Shown here: positions 25,568 through 34,631 of the stretch, one piece after another
Layout of the letters: every line of letters starts with the position of its first letter
Numbering within the stretch: the stretch's first letter is position 1
Made by a program: the position numbers and the translations under genes
Assembly (NCBI GenBank): GCA_903958045.1
Contig: CAJBRT010000031.1
Location: 1 to 40,129 of the forward strand
Origin: an uncultured Bacteroidota bacterium
Lineage (GTDB): Bacteria; Bacteroidota; Bacteroidia; Chitinophagales; Chitinophagaceae
Direction of reading: 5' to 3'
DNA: 40,129 nt
The notes under the pieces: model-generated
What the model was told of the DNA's origin: nothing
Database searches by the model: none
What the model saw: the letters and a program-made list of their open reading frames with translations, nothing else

Positions 25568-27229
25568 ATGTTATCGAGAATTAACCCAACAAACACGCAA
25601 GCTTGGTTTGTTTTGCAAAAGCATTATGAAGAAGAAATGAACCGCAGACACATGCGTGATTTATTTGCTGCTGATCCGGATAGATTTAAAAAGTTCTCGA
25701 TTACACTTGGTGACATCCTTTTTGACTATTCTAAAAATATCATCAACGAAAAAACACTCAAACTTCTTTTACAATTAGCAGAAGACTGCAATGTAAAGCA
25801 GGCTATTGCGGAGCAGTTTGCTGGCGCCCCTATCAACGAAACTGAAAACAGAGCCGTTTTACATACTGCTTTAAGAAGCTTTGACCCTACCCCTATTTTA
25901 GTGGACGGCGCAGATATTAAGCCTGGTATTCAAAAAGTGCGTGCACAAATGGAGGCATTTTGCGCGGCTATTCATAGCGGATCGCATACAGGCTACACCG
26001 GTAAAAAAATCAAATACATTGTAAATATTGGCATTGGCGGAAGCGATTTAGGCCCGGTTATGGTTACAGAAGCCTTAAAACCTTACCTGGTTGAAGGCAT
26101 ACAAACCTATTTTGTATCCAATGTAGATGGTACCCATATTGCAGAAACATTAAAAAAAGTAACGCCCGACGAAACGTTGTTTTTAATTGCTTCTAAAACA
26201 TTTACCACACAAGAAACCATGACCAATGCCCAAACAGCAAGAGACTGGTTTTTACAACACGCTACCGATCAAAAACATATTGCCCTTCATTTTGCGGCAC
26301 TCAGTACCAACGAAAAAGCAGTAACTGCTTTTGGTATTGATCCAAAAAACATGTTTGAATTTTGGGACTGGGTTGGTGGCCGTTATTCTTTATGGAGTGC
26401 CATTGGACTATCTATTGCACTTACCATTGGCTACAACAATTTTGAAGCTTTACTCAAAGGTGCAGAAGCCACTGACAAACACGTAGCGTCTACTCCATTT
26501 GATACAAATATTTCGGTACTCATGGCGCTTATTGGCATTTGGTACACCAACTTTTTTGGTGCACAAAGTGAAGCCATTTTACCATACGATCAGTACATGC
26601 ACCGCTTTGCTGCTTATTTCCAACAAGGCAATATGGAAAGCAACGGTAAAAGTATTGACAGAAGCGGCAACCCGGTTAACTATGCAACAGGCCCAGTGAT
26701 TTGGGGTGAACCAGGTACCAATGGTCAGCACGCTTTTTACCAACTCATTCATCAAGGAACTTTATTAATTCCTTCCGATTTTATTGCACCTGCTAATTCA
26801 CACAATGCGATTGGTGATCACCACGTAAAACTGTTGAGTAATTTCTTTGCGCAAACAGAAGCGTTACTAAACGGCAAATCTGAAAATGAAGTGATGGTAG
26901 AATTTATGAAAACATCGATGGATGAAAAAGATGTAAAACGTTTAACGCCTTACAAAGTTTTTGAAGGCAATAAACCCACCAATTCGTTTTTATTGAAAGA
27001 GATTAATCCATTTAATTTAGGAAGTTTAATTGCACTCTACGAACATAAAATATTTGTACAAGGTGTGATTTGGAACGTATTTAGTTTTGATCAGTGGGGT
27101 GTAGAACTTGGTAAACAACTCGCCAACAAAGTGCTTCCAGAACTTGAAAACAACGATACCATCAGTTCACACGACGCTTCTACCAACGGTCTTATCAATG
27201 CTTACAAGGCTTTTAGAAATGGACATTAG
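25568..27229 (+). CDS. pgi: Glucose-6-phosphate isomerase
   Basis: 553 residues, close to the E. coli enzyme (549). It interconverts glucose-6-phosphate and fructose-6-phosphate. Phosphate and substrate loops are visible in '[13 protein letters not shown]' and '[15 protein letters not shown]'; the catalytic Glu is in '[16 protein letters not shown]', the His in '[16 protein letters not shown]', and the Lys in the C-terminal '[14 protein letters not shown]'. The gene overlaps the downstream acetyltransferase by 11 bases, suggesting coupled translation. Confidence 0.98.
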   Translation: MLSRINPTNTQAWFVLQKHYEEEMNRRHMRDLFAADPDRFKKFSITLGDILFDYSKNIINEKTLKLLLQLAEDCNVKQAIAEQFAGAPINETENRAVLHTALRSFDPTPILVDGADIKPGIQKVRAQMEAFCAAIHSGSHTGYTGKKIKYIVNIGIGGSDLGPVMVTEALKPYLVEGIQTYFVSNVDGTHIAETLKKVTPDETLFLIASKTFTTQETMTNAQTARDWFLQHATDQKHIALHFAALSTNEKAVTAFGIDPKNMFEFWDWVGGRYSLWSAIGLSIALTIGYNNFEALLKGAEATDKHVASTPFDTNISVLMALIGIWYTNFFGAQSEAILPYDQYMHRFAAYFQQGNMESNGKSIDRSGNPVNYATGPVIWGEPGTNGQHAFYQLIHQGTLLIPSDFIAPANSHNAIGDHHVKLLSNFFAQTEALLNGKSENEVMVEFMKTSMDEKDVKRLTPYKVFEGNKPTNSFLLKEINPFNLGSLIALYEHKIFVQGVIWNVFSFDQWGVELGKQLANKVLPELENNDTISSHDASTNGLINAYKAFRNGH

Positions 27230-27704
27230 CATCATACCTATTGCACCTGAACACAACAAAGCGCTGGCTACGATTATTAGAGCGGCACTAGAAGAGTTTG
27301 GGGCTAATAAGCCTGGTACCGTTTACTTTGACGATAGTACCGATCATTTATATGAACTGTTTTCTGGTACGCCTCAAAGCTTTTATTTTGTAGCACAGGA
27401 TGGCGATACAGTTTTGGGTGGCGCTGGAATATTTCCTACCGAGGGGCTTGGAGAAACTACTTGCGAACTTGTAAAAATGTATTTAACACCCACTGCGCGC
27501 GGAACAGGTCTTGGCAAACAATTAATTGCTACTTGTTTAGAAGAAGCAAAAAAAATAGGTTTCACTAAAGTGTATTTAGAAACCATGCCTGAATTAAAAA
27601 AGGCCGTTAGTGTCTACGAAAAATTTGGCTTCACTTACCTAGATGCACCCATGGGAAATACAGGTCACAATGGATGTGACATTTGGATGCTAAAAGATAT
27701 TTAA
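27219..27704 (+). CDS. GNAT family N-acetyltransferase
   Basis: 161 residues from ATG 27219 ([20 protein letters not shown]), located inside the end of pgi. The frame is open further upstream within pgi, but earlier starts give no GNAT sequence. The acetyl-CoA pyrophosphate loop is '[15 protein letters not shown]' (RGxGxG), followed by '[17 protein letters not shown]' and the C-terminal '[14 protein letters not shown]', the standard GNAT order. The substrate (amino acid, peptide or small amine) is unknown. It converges on the DUF3276 gene with a 13-base gap. Confidence 0.92.
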   Translation: MDISIIPIAPEHNKALATIIRAALEEFGANKPGTVYFDDSTDHLYELFSGTPQSFYFVAQDGDTVLGGAGIFPTEGLGETTCELVKMYLTPTARGTGLGKQLIATCLEEAKKIGFTKVYLETMPELKKAVSVYEKFGFTYLDAPMGNTGHNGCDIWMLKDI

Positions 27705-27717
27705 TCGAAAATTTAAA

Positions 27718-28176
27718 TTACCACTTATCTACCTCTTCGGTACTTAAGTTGTCACCAGCACTAACATCCGGTCTTGGCGTTGGCGCAGGTGTTGGAGGCG
27801 CTGGCGCTTCTTCCTGCACAGGTGCAGTAGGTTCAGCAGGTGCAACCGGTGTAACAGCAGCAGGAGCAGCATGCGTGTATCCACCTTCTTGACCTTGACC
27901 TTCACCCTCTTCGTACTCATGGTTAAAAGCATCAAAATCAAAATCAGGCATTAAATCTGTTTTCACATAATCAACTGCCTCGCTGAGTGCTTTAACAAAT
28001 TTGTTGAAGTCTTCTTTGTATAAAAATATTTTATGACGGTCGTAGCCAGAATCATCGGCACGCTTTCTACTTTCTGTAATGGTCAAATAATAATCACTAC
28101 CTCTAGTTTCTCTTACATCAAAGAAATAAGTTCTTCTTTTTCCAGCTTTAATTCTTTTGCTGTAAACACTTTCCAT
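27718..28176 (-). CDS. PUR-alpha-like nucleic-acid-binding protein (DUF3276) with Pro/Ala tail
   Basis: 152 residues from ATG 28176 (MESVYSKRIKAGKRRTYFFD); the open frame continues upstream, but the promoter is located between and this is the family's usual start. The first ~85 residues form the DUF3276/PUR repeat ('KRRTYFFDVRETRGSDYYLT', 'RHKIFLYKEDFNKFVKALSEA'), related to eukaryotic PUR-alpha, which binds single-stranded nucleic acid. An acidic link (FDFDAFNHEYEEGEG) leads to a low-complexity tail rich in Pro, Ala and Thr (about residues 105-140). The tail is longer than I would expect for the family. Its cellular role in Bacteroidota is not established. Confidence 0.88.
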   Translation of the reverse strand: MESVYSKRIKAGKRRTYFFDVRETRGSDYYLTITESRKRADDSGYDRHKIFLYKEDFNKFVKALSEAVDYVKTDLMPDFDFDAFNHEYEEGEGQGQEGGYTHAAPAAVTPVAPAEPTAPVQEEAPAPPTPAPTPRPDVSAGDNLSTEEVDKW

Positions 28177-28241
28177 TTTCCTTTCGTTATTCTCGTACGC
28201 CACAGTTGTAAGTTTTAAATTTTTAGATAAATGATCTGTAA

Positions 28242-28270
28242 CAAATATAAGATTGTTTGGGAACAAGCAA
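28242..28270 (-). promoter_or_regulatory. Promoter of the DUF3276 gene
   Basis: The minus strand has TTG (28268-28270), an 18-base spacer and TATATTTG (28242-28249), a perfect Bacteroidota promoter. The leader would be about 60 bases. The remainder of the gap to 28321 is AT-rich with nothing else recognised. Confidence 0.6.
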
Positions 28271-28321
28271 AATTTTAGAAAAAACTATGAATAACATGTG
28301 AAAAACGCCTAAAAAACGGGC

Positions 28322-30142
28322 TTACTCGTCGTTTTCGGTGCGCTGCAAACGGTAGAGTTCGGCGTAATAACCCTGGGCTTCCAAAAGCGTCTCATGAGTG
28401 CCCATTTCTAGAATACGCCCTTCTTCTAGCACTATAATTGTATCGAAGTTGAGTACCGAAAAGATGCGGTGGGTAATCACAATGGCCGTTTTTTGGTCTA
28501 AAAAGCCCGCCAAATTGTTTAGTATTTTATGTTCTGTTTTGGCATCCACGGCGCTCAAACAATCGTCCAGTATCAGCAGCTCTGGAGATTTTAACAGTGC
28601 CCGAGCAATAGAAATACGCTGCTTTTGTCCCCCACTTAATGTCACCCCTCTTTCTCCAATAAGGGTATCATATCCTTTTTCAAAACCCTCAATTTCTTTG
28701 TCAACAGCTGCCAAAGACGCTGCATTTTTAACGGCGTCTATACCTAGCTCTGTTTTACTTCCAAACGAAATATTATCGGCAACGGTATCACTAAATAAAA
28801 ACACATCTTGTTGCACATAACTTATGTGATGACGAAGTGCCTGCACATCATACTCTGGTAGCGGAATGCCGCCCATGGTAATTTGCCCATTGGTGGGGTC
28901 ATAAAAACGAAGTAATAACTGCGCAAGTGTAGATTTTCCAGAACCTGTTTTACCCAGCACTAAAACTTTTTGACCTTTTTTAATGGTCAGCGAAAAATCG
29001 GATATTGCTTTAATGCCAGTATGGTTGTATACAAAACTTACATTGTCAAAAACAATATCTCCACTGCCTGAGGGTTGCACCGCATTTGTTGGAGTAGACA
29101 CTTTTTCTTTACTATCTAAAAATTCGTTGAGCCTTTTTTGAGAAGCCGCCGCGCGCTGAATCATACTCGCCGTCCAACCAATAGCACTTACTGGAAACGT
29201 AAGCATGTTAATATAAATTACAAACTCTACAATCACTCCTACCCGGCTTGGATCCTCTAAGGCTTGTAGTCCGCCTAAAAAAATAGTTACAATGGTACTG
29301 AGTCCAATAAGTAGCGCCATCGATGGAAAATAAATGGATTCAACCTTGGCTAAATCGATGGCATTTTTTTTGTATTCTTCACTATTTTTTTCGAAAAAAG
29401 ATAACATCGCTTTTTCTTGTACAAAAGATTTAATCACCCGAATGCCCGCATAGGTTTCCTGCGCATTGGTTGTTAAATTTGACAACAAGCCCTGAATTTT
29501 TTCACTCTTTTTATTGATGATACTATTTACAAAATAAATAGTGATGGCAAGTATCGGAAGCGGCGCTAACACATACAGCGTAAGGGTTACGTCTTTTTTG
29601 AGCATGTAATAAAGTGCAAGCCCAATCAGTGTTACCAGGTTTATCAAATACATGATGGCAGGCCCTGTATACATACGTACACGGCTTACATCTTCTGTAA
29701 TACGGCTCATTAAATCGCCGGTGTTATGCGTTTTATAAAAACCTGCATCGAGCGCCTGGTACTTTGCGTACACTTCGTTTTTTTGATCGTACTCGATATG
29801 CCTACTCATTACAATAATGGTTTGGCGCATAAAAAACAACATCACCCCTCTGAGTACGGCTAAAATTAAAATGGTGACACTACAAATGGCCACGAGTTTT
29901 GCAAAACTTATTTGCTGGGTATCCAACCAATCAATTAAAATATTAACGAGGTAACTATGGGTTTGAACATGCGGCAATTTTGTAGCGCCTGGTAAATGCT
30001 GCTGCACCTGACTCACCACATAGCCGGTAATTTGAGGGGCGATAACAGCAAAAAAATTAGAGAGCACCACAAAAAAAGTACCCAGCAAAAACCGCTCTTT
30101 ATACTTCCACAAATATTTATTGACTGCTGCTAATTCTTTCAC
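28322..30142 (-). CDS. ABC exporter (fused permease and ATPase, MsbA/multidrug type) with degenerate Walker B
   Basis: 606 residues from GTG 30142 (reading M/VKELAAVNKYLWKYKERFLL). An ATG at 30196 is in frame but lies upstream of the apparent promoter and adds 18 non-conserved residues. Six membrane helices (type IV exporter fold, residues ~15-315) are followed by the ATPase: Walker A 'GKTGSGKSTLAQLLLRF', signature 'LSGGQKQRISIARALL', Walker B 'LLILDDCLSAVD' and the H-loop 'AIVITHRIFSV'. The residue after the Walker B Asp is normally the catalytic Glu; here it is Asp. That pattern is known from the degenerate site of heterodimeric exporters such as TM287/288 and BmrC/D. No partner half-transporter is adjacent. 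Substrate is unknown. Confidence 0.92.
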   Translation of the reverse strand: MKELAAVNKYLWKYKERFLLGTFFVVLSNFFAVIAPQITGYVVSQVQQHLPGATKLPHVQTHSYLVNILIDWLDTQQISFAKLVAICSVTILILAVLRGVMLFFMRQTIIVMSRHIEYDQKNEVYAKYQALDAGFYKTHNTGDLMSRITEDVSRVRMYTGPAIMYLINLVTLIGLALYYMLKKDVTLTLYVLAPLPILAITIYFVNSIINKKSEKIQGLLSNLTTNAQETYAGIRVIKSFVQEKAMLSFFEKNSEEYKKNAIDLAKVESIYFPSMALLIGLSTIVTIFLGGLQALEDPSRVGVIVEFVIYINMLTFPVSAIGWTASMIQRAAASQKRLNEFLDSKEKVSTPTNAVQPSGSGDIVFDNVSFVYNHTGIKAISDFSLTIKKGQKVLVLGKTGSGKSTLAQLLLRFYDPTNGQITMGGIPLPEYDVQALRHHISYVQQDVFLFSDTVADNISFGSKTELGIDAVKNAASLAAVDKEIEGFEKGYDTLIGERGVTLSGGQKQRISIARALLKSPELLILDDCLSAVDAKTEHKILNNLAGFLDQKTAIVITHRIFSVLNFDTIIVLEEGRILEMGTHETLLEAQGYYAELYRLQRTENDE

Positions 30143-30164
30143 GAACCTTGGGTTAATATATTTG

Positions 30165-30196
30165 CAAATGTATGATGGAGAACTTGATTCAATCAA
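30165..30196 (-). promoter_or_regulatory. Promoter of the ABC exporter gene
   Basis: The minus strand has TTG at 30190-30192 (17-base spacer) and another at 30194-30196 (21-base spacer), then TACATTTG (30165-30172). The start point would fall near 30161, which supports GTG 30142 as the translation start. Confidence 0.5.
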
Positions 30197-30197
30197 T

Positions 30198-30205
30198 TAC
30201 TTTTG
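30198..30205 (+). promoter_or_regulatory. -7 element (TACTTTTG) of the small membrane protein gene
   Basis: TACTTTTG matches TAnnTTTG and ends 4 bases before the ATG at 30210. A second plus-strand match, TATATTTG, lies at 30157-30164. No well-spaced TTG was seen for either. Confidence 0.35.
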
Positions 30206-30209
30206 CACC

Positions 30210-30533
30210 ATGCTTACCCAACCCGAAAAAGACTTTGTAGACTATTGGGCAAAAAACAGAATTGCCGAAAAAACAAGCAAACGACCATTTTTAATTGGCC
30301 TCTCGGCAGGACTTGTATTTGGCCTTGTCGTTCTCGTTGTTTTATATTCTGGCTGGTACACGAGGGCCAATATGCAGGCCAATAGCAAATTAAATGGGTT
30401 CGTGTTTTTTGCAGGTATTTTAATCGTTTCTTTTTTTATGGCCTACCTCTACCGTAGTTTTAGTTGGGAAAATAGAGAACAGCAATTTAAAGAGCTGATG
30501 GCCAAACAAAAGCGCCAAAACCCCCAATCATAA
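30210..30533 (+). CDS. Small two-helix membrane protein, unknown function
   Basis: 107 residues from ATG 30210 (MLTQPEKDFVDYWAKNR); the frame is open upstream, but the -7 element at 30198-30205 argues for this start. Two hydrophobic segments are clear: residues ~27-47 ('FLIGLSAGLVFGLVVLVVLY') and ~65-82 ('FVFFAGILIVSFFMAYLY'). Charged N- and C-terminal tails (the latter 'ENREQQFKELMAKQKRQ') are probably cytoplasmic. It is transcribed away from the ABC exporter gene. I do not recognise a family, and there is no enzyme motif. Confidence 0.75.
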   Translation: MLTQPEKDFVDYWAKNRIAEKTSKRPFLIGLSAGLVFGLVVLVVLYSGWYTRANMQANSKLNGFVFFAGILIVSFFMAYLYRSFSWENREQQFKELMAKQKRQNPQS

Positions 30534-30573
30534 TACCTCCCAAGAAATTTAAGGTCCGTGGCCTTTATCTCAT

Positions 30574-30581
30574 TAAATTTG
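30574..30581 (+). promoter_or_regulatory. -7 element (TAAATTTG) before the FKBP gene
   Basis: TAAATTTG, a perfect TAnnTTTG, ends 23 bases before the ATG at 30605. No well-spaced TTG was found. Confidence 0.4.
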
Positions 30582-30604
30582 CACTAATTATATAAACTGT
30601 ACTT

Positions 30605-31069
30605 ATGAAAAGAAATGTTTGGATGGCTTTTTTATTAGCCCCGTTTTTATTTGCTGCTTGCGGAAAAACAAATACTGAATGTGTGCCTGCTACCGTTGCC
30701 TCTGAAAAAGCTGCTATGGTTGCCTATTGCACTGCCAATAATATCACTTACACCGAACATGCTAGTGGTATCTTATATGAAATTATGTCTCCAGGACTCA
30801 CTACCCAACCGACAATAGCAAACACTGTTGCAGTAGTCTACACTGGTAAATTGTTAAATGGTAACCAATTTGATGCAAGCGCAAATCCTGTTCGTCTAGC
30901 TTTAAATGGCGTTATTAAAGGTTGGCAAATTGGTATTCCACTCATTAAAAAAGGGGGACGTATTAAAATGGTAATCCCATCATCACTAGCCTATGGCTGC
31001 ACAGGACAAGGTTCTATTGCACCTAATAGTCCTCTTTATTTTGAGGTAACCCTCACAGATGTGCTATAA
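30605..31069 (+). CDS. FKBP-type peptidyl-prolyl cis-trans isomerase lipoprotein
   Basis: 154 residues. The N-terminus MKRNVWMAFLLAPFLFAACG is a lipoprotein signal with lipobox 'FAAC', so the protein should be anchored to an envelope membrane. The FKBP domain (residues ~55-154) shows 'TVAVVYTGKLLNGNQFDAS', 'GVIKGWQIGIPLIKKGGRIK' and 'VIPSSLAYGC', with the closing 'PLYFEVTLTDVL'. It catalyses proline isomerisation in exported proteins. The domain is preceded by a short cysteine-containing linker. It precedes secDF by about 105 bases on the same strand; both serve protein export and folding but appear to have separate promoters. Confidence 0.93.
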   Translation: MKRNVWMAFLLAPFLFAACGKTNTECVPATVASEKAAMVAYCTANNITYTEHASGILYEIMSPGLTTQPTIANTVAVVYTGKLLNGNQFDASANPVRLALNGVIKGWQIGIPLIKKGGRIKMVIPSSLAYGCTGQGSIAPNSPLYFEVTLTDVL

Positions 31070-31112
31070 ATAATTGATTTTTAATAGTTTAGATGAAAAA
31101 AGCGGTGTTTAG

Positions 31113-31142
31113 GCCTATATTATAGGCATTCCCCTATCTTTG
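31113..31142 (+). promoter_or_regulatory. secDF promoter with a palindrome in its spacer
   Basis: TATCTTTG (31135-31142) is a perfect -7 element, 33 bases before the secDF ATG. Just upstream lies a perfect 15-base dyad, GCCTATA-T-TATAGGC (31113-31127), in the region between the -33 and -7 elements, a position suited to a repressor site. No binding protein is known. Confidence 0.45.
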
Positions 31143-31175
31143 CCGCTCTAAAAAATTATGTAAACCCTTACCCAT

Positions 31176-34100
31176 ATGCAACTGAAAGGTTTAGTTAGAT
31201 TCTTTGCGATAGCGCTGATTTTGATTTGTTTGTACCAGCTATCATTTACTTGGTTTGTTCGTAGTCACGAAAAAGCAATGGATGAAAAAGCACAGGCTTG
31301 GATGAAAAGATTTCCAACGCCGGAGCAACAATATCCAGGTGATAAAGAAAAGCAGGCTATTTATGCCGATAGTTTAGCGGAAGTTAAAAAGGAAAGAGTA
31401 CTTCGTTTATTAGATAGTACCAAAGAAACCAAATTAGCTTTTGGCCTTGTTACCTACCGTAGTGCTAAAGAAAGTGAATTGATGTTAGGTCTAGACCTTC
31501 AAGGTGGTATGAGTGTTACCATGGAAGTAGGTTTAGATGGTTTGATCAAATCATTAGCCAACTATTCCAAAGACGCTAACTTTAATAAAGCATTAGATAA
31601 CGCCGTAGCGCGTAAAGCCAATAGTGGTGCTAACCTTATTACTTTATTTGAAGAAGAATTTAAAAAGATTAACCCTACTGGTAAATTAGCACCTTTCTTT
31701 GCTGCACGCAGTAATGGTAAAGTAAAATTTGACGCTACGGACAATGCTGTAAACGAATATTTAACAGCGCAAGCAACTGCTGCGTTTAACAATACCTACC
31801 GCATTTTACGTACGAGAATTGACCGCTTTGGTGTGGCTTCTCCAAGTATCAACCCTGATCCAGCAAAAGGTATTATCAATATCGAATTAGCAGGTGTAAA
31901 TGATAAAGAGCGTGTACGTTCTTATTTACAATCTACCGCTAACCTTCAGTTTTTTGAAGTATATACTTTTGAAAGCACCGACTTACAAAATGGTATTGTA
32001 GCTGCCGACAAAGCAGTACAAGATATGTTAGAAGGCGCTCCTGTTGTAGCCGATACAGCTGCTGCAAAAGATACTGCTGCTAAAAAGGCAACTGCTAAAT
32101 TAAAAGATAGCGCTAACGCAAACCCAATTGCGCGTTTGGTTCAGTTCACACAACCTTATAACGATGGTGCTGGTAAACCAGTATTCCCTGCTGCTATTGG
32201 ATATATTCAATCTAAAGATACCGGTACCTTAAATAGTTATTTAAGACTTGATTTTGTGAAAACAAAATTCCCTGCTAACCTACAATTCATGTATGGTAAA
32301 GCAGAAGCAAGCACCGATCCTAAGTTCAAAGACATCCTTACTTTATATGCGATCAAAACATTAGACAACGGTCAAGCCGAATTAGAAGGTGATCATATTT
32401 CTAGTGCTTCTCAAGATTATGATGAGCGTGGAAGAATTGCGATCAAAATGAATATGGATAAAATGGGTACCAACTTGTGGGCTAAAATGACCACAAAAAA
32501 TGCGGGTAAGCCCATAGCTATTGTACTCGATAACTTTGTTTACTCTGCTCCTAATGTAAACGAACCTATTACAACGGGTAACTCTCAAATTAGCGGTAGC
32601 TATTCATTAAAAGAAGCACAAGATTTATCTGAAATATTAGAGAGCGGTAAATTACCAGCGCCTGCTAAAATTGTTCAAGAACAACAAGTAGGTCCTACCC
32701 TAGGTAAAGAATCGATTATGGGTGGTGGTTTATCATTCTTCATTTCTTTCTTGGTGATTTTTGCCCTCATGCTACTTTACTTTAATACAGCAGGATGGGT
32801 TGCAAACATTGCACTTATCTTAAACTTATTATTTACAGTTGGTATTTTAAGTGCACTTGGATTTACACTAACAGCCCCTGGTATTGCCGGTTTAGTGCTT
32901 ACCATTGGTATGGCGGTAGATACCAACGTACTTATATTTGAGCGTATCAAAGAAGAATTGACCAAAGGCAAGAGCTATCCATTAGCGGTTACCGATGGTT
33001 ATAGAAGATCTTTAGCGCCAGTACTAGATGGTCACATCACTACTTTATTAACGGCTATTATTCTAGCATACTTTGGACTCGGTCCAGTACTTGGATTTGC
33101 AACCACTCAAATTATTGGTATTTTATTATCATTATTCTGTGGTATCCTAGTTTCAAGATTAATTACTGACTGGTACACCAATAAAAATAGACACCTCGAA
33201 TACTTTACAGGTATTTCTAGATCTATCTTCCAAAAAGCACAATTCAAGTTTATTGAATACCGCAAATTTGCCTACGGTTTATCTGCTGTGATTTTTGTAC
33301 TAGGTGTAGCGAGTTTCTTTAATGGTTTTGATGAAGGTGTTGAATTTGCAGGTGGCCGTAGCTACACTGTTAAATTTGACAAACCAGTAAATGTTGAAGA
33401 AGTTAGAAACGAACTTAAAGCAACATTTGGTGAAGCACCAATCATTAAAACAGTAAACTCAAACAATCAACTTAATATTACCACTTCATACAAAATCAAA
33501 GAAACAGGTAATAACGTAGATTCTTTGGTTGAAAAACTGTTGTTTACAGGTCTTGCAAAACAATTACCTGCTAATGTAACATTCAATGAATTTGAAACAA
33601 AGTACAAGCAAAGTTCTCAAACCGTATTACCAACCATCTCTGACGATTTAAAAGCGGGTGCAACCAAAGCAACAGTGATTGCAATGATTGTGATTTGCTT
33701 ATTTATCTTTATCCGTTTTAGAGATTGGAGATACTCATTAGGTACTGTATTTGCATTATTACACGACGTGTTTGTAACACTTATCATATTTAGTTTTGCG
33801 CGTACGATTGTACCGTTCCCACTAGAAATTGACCAGCACTTTATTGCTGCCGTCTTAACCGTTATTGGTTTTAGTATGAACGATACCATCATTGTATATG
33901 ACCGTATTAGAGAAGATAGCAGATTACATCCTAATCTAGACAATCATACGGTGATCAATAAAGCGATCAACGAAACATTGAGCCGTACCATCATGACTTC
34001 ATTAACGGTATTCTTAACCATCTTAATATTATTCTTATTTGGTGGTGAAGTAACCAAAGGATTTGCCTTTGCTATGTTAGTGGGTGTGATCACTGGTACC

Positions 34101-34181
34101 TACTCTTCTATCTTTGTGGCAGCTCCAATCTTAGTAGATTTTTCTAAGAACAAAAAGCTAAGCAAAGCAGCAAAAAAATAA
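31176..34181 (+). CDS. secDF: Protein translocase subunit SecDF (fused)
   Basis: 1001 residues joining SecD and SecF, as is usual in Bacteroidota. It uses the proton gradient to complete export through SecYEG. SecD part: first helix at residues ~8-28, 'ELMLGLDLQGGMSVTMEV' near 105, the large periplasmic P1 region with an Ala/Lys/Thr-rich insert near residues 290-315 ('DTAAAKDTAAKKATAKLKD'), and 'GIAGLVLTIGMAVDTNVLIFERIKEEL' in helix 4. SecF part from about residue 690: 'GVEFAGGRSYTVKF' and 'AAVLTVIGFSMNDTIIVYDRIRE'. Both halves keep the conserved Asp and Arg of the proton path. A strong bidirectional terminator follows. Confidence 0.98.
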   Translation: MQLKGLVRFFAIALILICLYQLSFTWFVRSHEKAMDEKAQAWMKRFPTPEQQYPGDKEKQAIYADSLAEVKKERVLRLLDSTKETKLAFGLVTYRSAKESELMLGLDLQGGMSVTMEVGLDGLIKSLANYSKDANFNKALDNAVARKANSGANLITLFEEEFKKINPTGKLAPFFAARSNGKVKFDATDNAVNEYLTAQATAAFNNTYRILRTRIDRFGVASPSINPDPAKGIINIELAGVNDKERVRSYLQSTANLQFFEVYTFESTDLQNGIVAADKAVQDMLEGAPVVADTAAAKDTAAKKATAKLKDSANANPIARLVQFTQPYNDGAGKPVFPAAIGYIQSKDTGTLNSYLRLDFVKTKFPANLQFMYGKAEASTDPKFKDILTLYAIKTLDNGQAELEGDHISSASQDYDERGRIAIKMNMDKMGTNLWAKMTTKNAGKPIAIVLDNFVYSAPNVNEPITTGNSQISGSYSLKEAQDLSEILESGKLPAPAKIVQEQQVGPTLGKESIMGGGLSFFISFLVIFALMLLYFNTAGWVANIALILNLLFTVGILSALGFTLTAPGIAGLVLTIGMAVDTNVLIFERIKEELTKGKSYPLAVTDGYRRSLAPVLDGHITTLLTAIILAYFGLGPVLGFATTQIIGILLSLFCGILVSRLITDWYTNKNRHLEYFTGISRSIFQKAQFKFIEYRKFAYGLSAVIFVLGVASFFNGFDEGVEFAGGRSYTVKFDKPVNVEEVRNELKATFGEAPIIKTVNSNNQLNITTSYKIKETGNNVDSLVEKLLFTGLAKQLPANVTFNEFETKYKQSSQTVLPTISDDLKAGATKATVIAMIVICLFIFIRFRDWRYSLGTVFALLHDVFVTLIIFSFARTIVPFPLEIDQHFIAAVLTVIGFSMNDTIIVYDRIREDSRLHPNLDNHTVINKAINETLSRTIMTSLTVFLTILILFLFGGEVTKGFAFAMLVGVITGTYSSIFVAAPILVDFSKNKKLSKAAKK

Positions 34182-34204
34182 GAACCTTATCTATAAGATT
34201 CCAT

Positions 34205-34244
34205 AAAAAAAGCCTCGCACTTTAATTAGTTGCGAGGCTTTTTT
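34205..34244. terminator. Bidirectional terminator between secDF and the HIT gene
   Basis: A perfect stem of AAAAAAGCCTCGCA and TGCGAGGCTTTTTT (about 34206-34219 and 34231-34244) with an 11-base loop has a T run on both strands. It closes the secDF transcript and the opposing Fe-S/HNH/HIT transcript. Confidence 0.9.
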
Positions 34245-34265
34245 ATTGGGAAATTTTGTGTGTTG

Positions 34266-34631
34266 TTAATAATAACCCTTGCCATTTACACAATGTCTAA
34301 CTCCACCCCTAGGATTTTCCATGTCACCATTGTAACGAGGAATTAAATGGCAATGAAAATGAAAAACAGTCTGTCCAGCAGCTTCTCCACAATTCATCCC
34401 AATATTGTAACCGTTAGGTTTAAATTCAATCTCTATAATACCCTTTGCTACTTCTATTACCTCATTCAGACTCATACGTTCTTCTTTTGTTAAATCAAAG
34501 TAGTCTTTTCTAATTTCATTTGATATAATCAACAGATGTCCTTCTGTAACAGGAAATCCATCTTTAATAATGAAAAAGAAGTCGTTCTTATATAGAACTC
34601 TGTCCTGTGATATGTTTGTAAAATCTTTCAT
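34266..34631 (-). CDS. HIT (histidine triad) family protein
   Basis: 121 residues. The histidine triad is 'HFHCHLIPRY' at residues 91-100, with the usual N-terminal 'FFIIKDGFPVTEGHLLIIS' and 'NIGMNCGEAAGQTV' preceding it. HIT proteins hydrolyse or transfer nucleotidyl groups (dinucleoside polyphosphates, AMP-amidates and similar). The C-terminal 'NPRGGVR' block is typical of a bacterial Ap4A-hydrolase-like subgroup. Its ATG overlaps the stop of the HNH gene in a TAATG arrangement, so the two are translationally coupled. Composition is more AT-rich than the flanking core genes. It is not the general housekeeping HinT type by context, but that is inference. Confidence 0.92.
   Translation of the reverse strand: MKDFTNISQDRVLYKNDFFFIIKDGFPVTEGHLLIISNEIRKDYFDLTKEERMSLNEVIEVAKGIIEIEFKPNGYNIGMNCGEAAGQTVFHFHCHLIPRYNGDMENPRGGVRHCVNGKGYY

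Noticed and set aside
30143..30196. ATG 30196 as start of the ABC exporter
   Set aside because: The codon lies upstream of the TACATTTG element and adds residues unlike the family; GTG 30142 fits the promoter and the family start.
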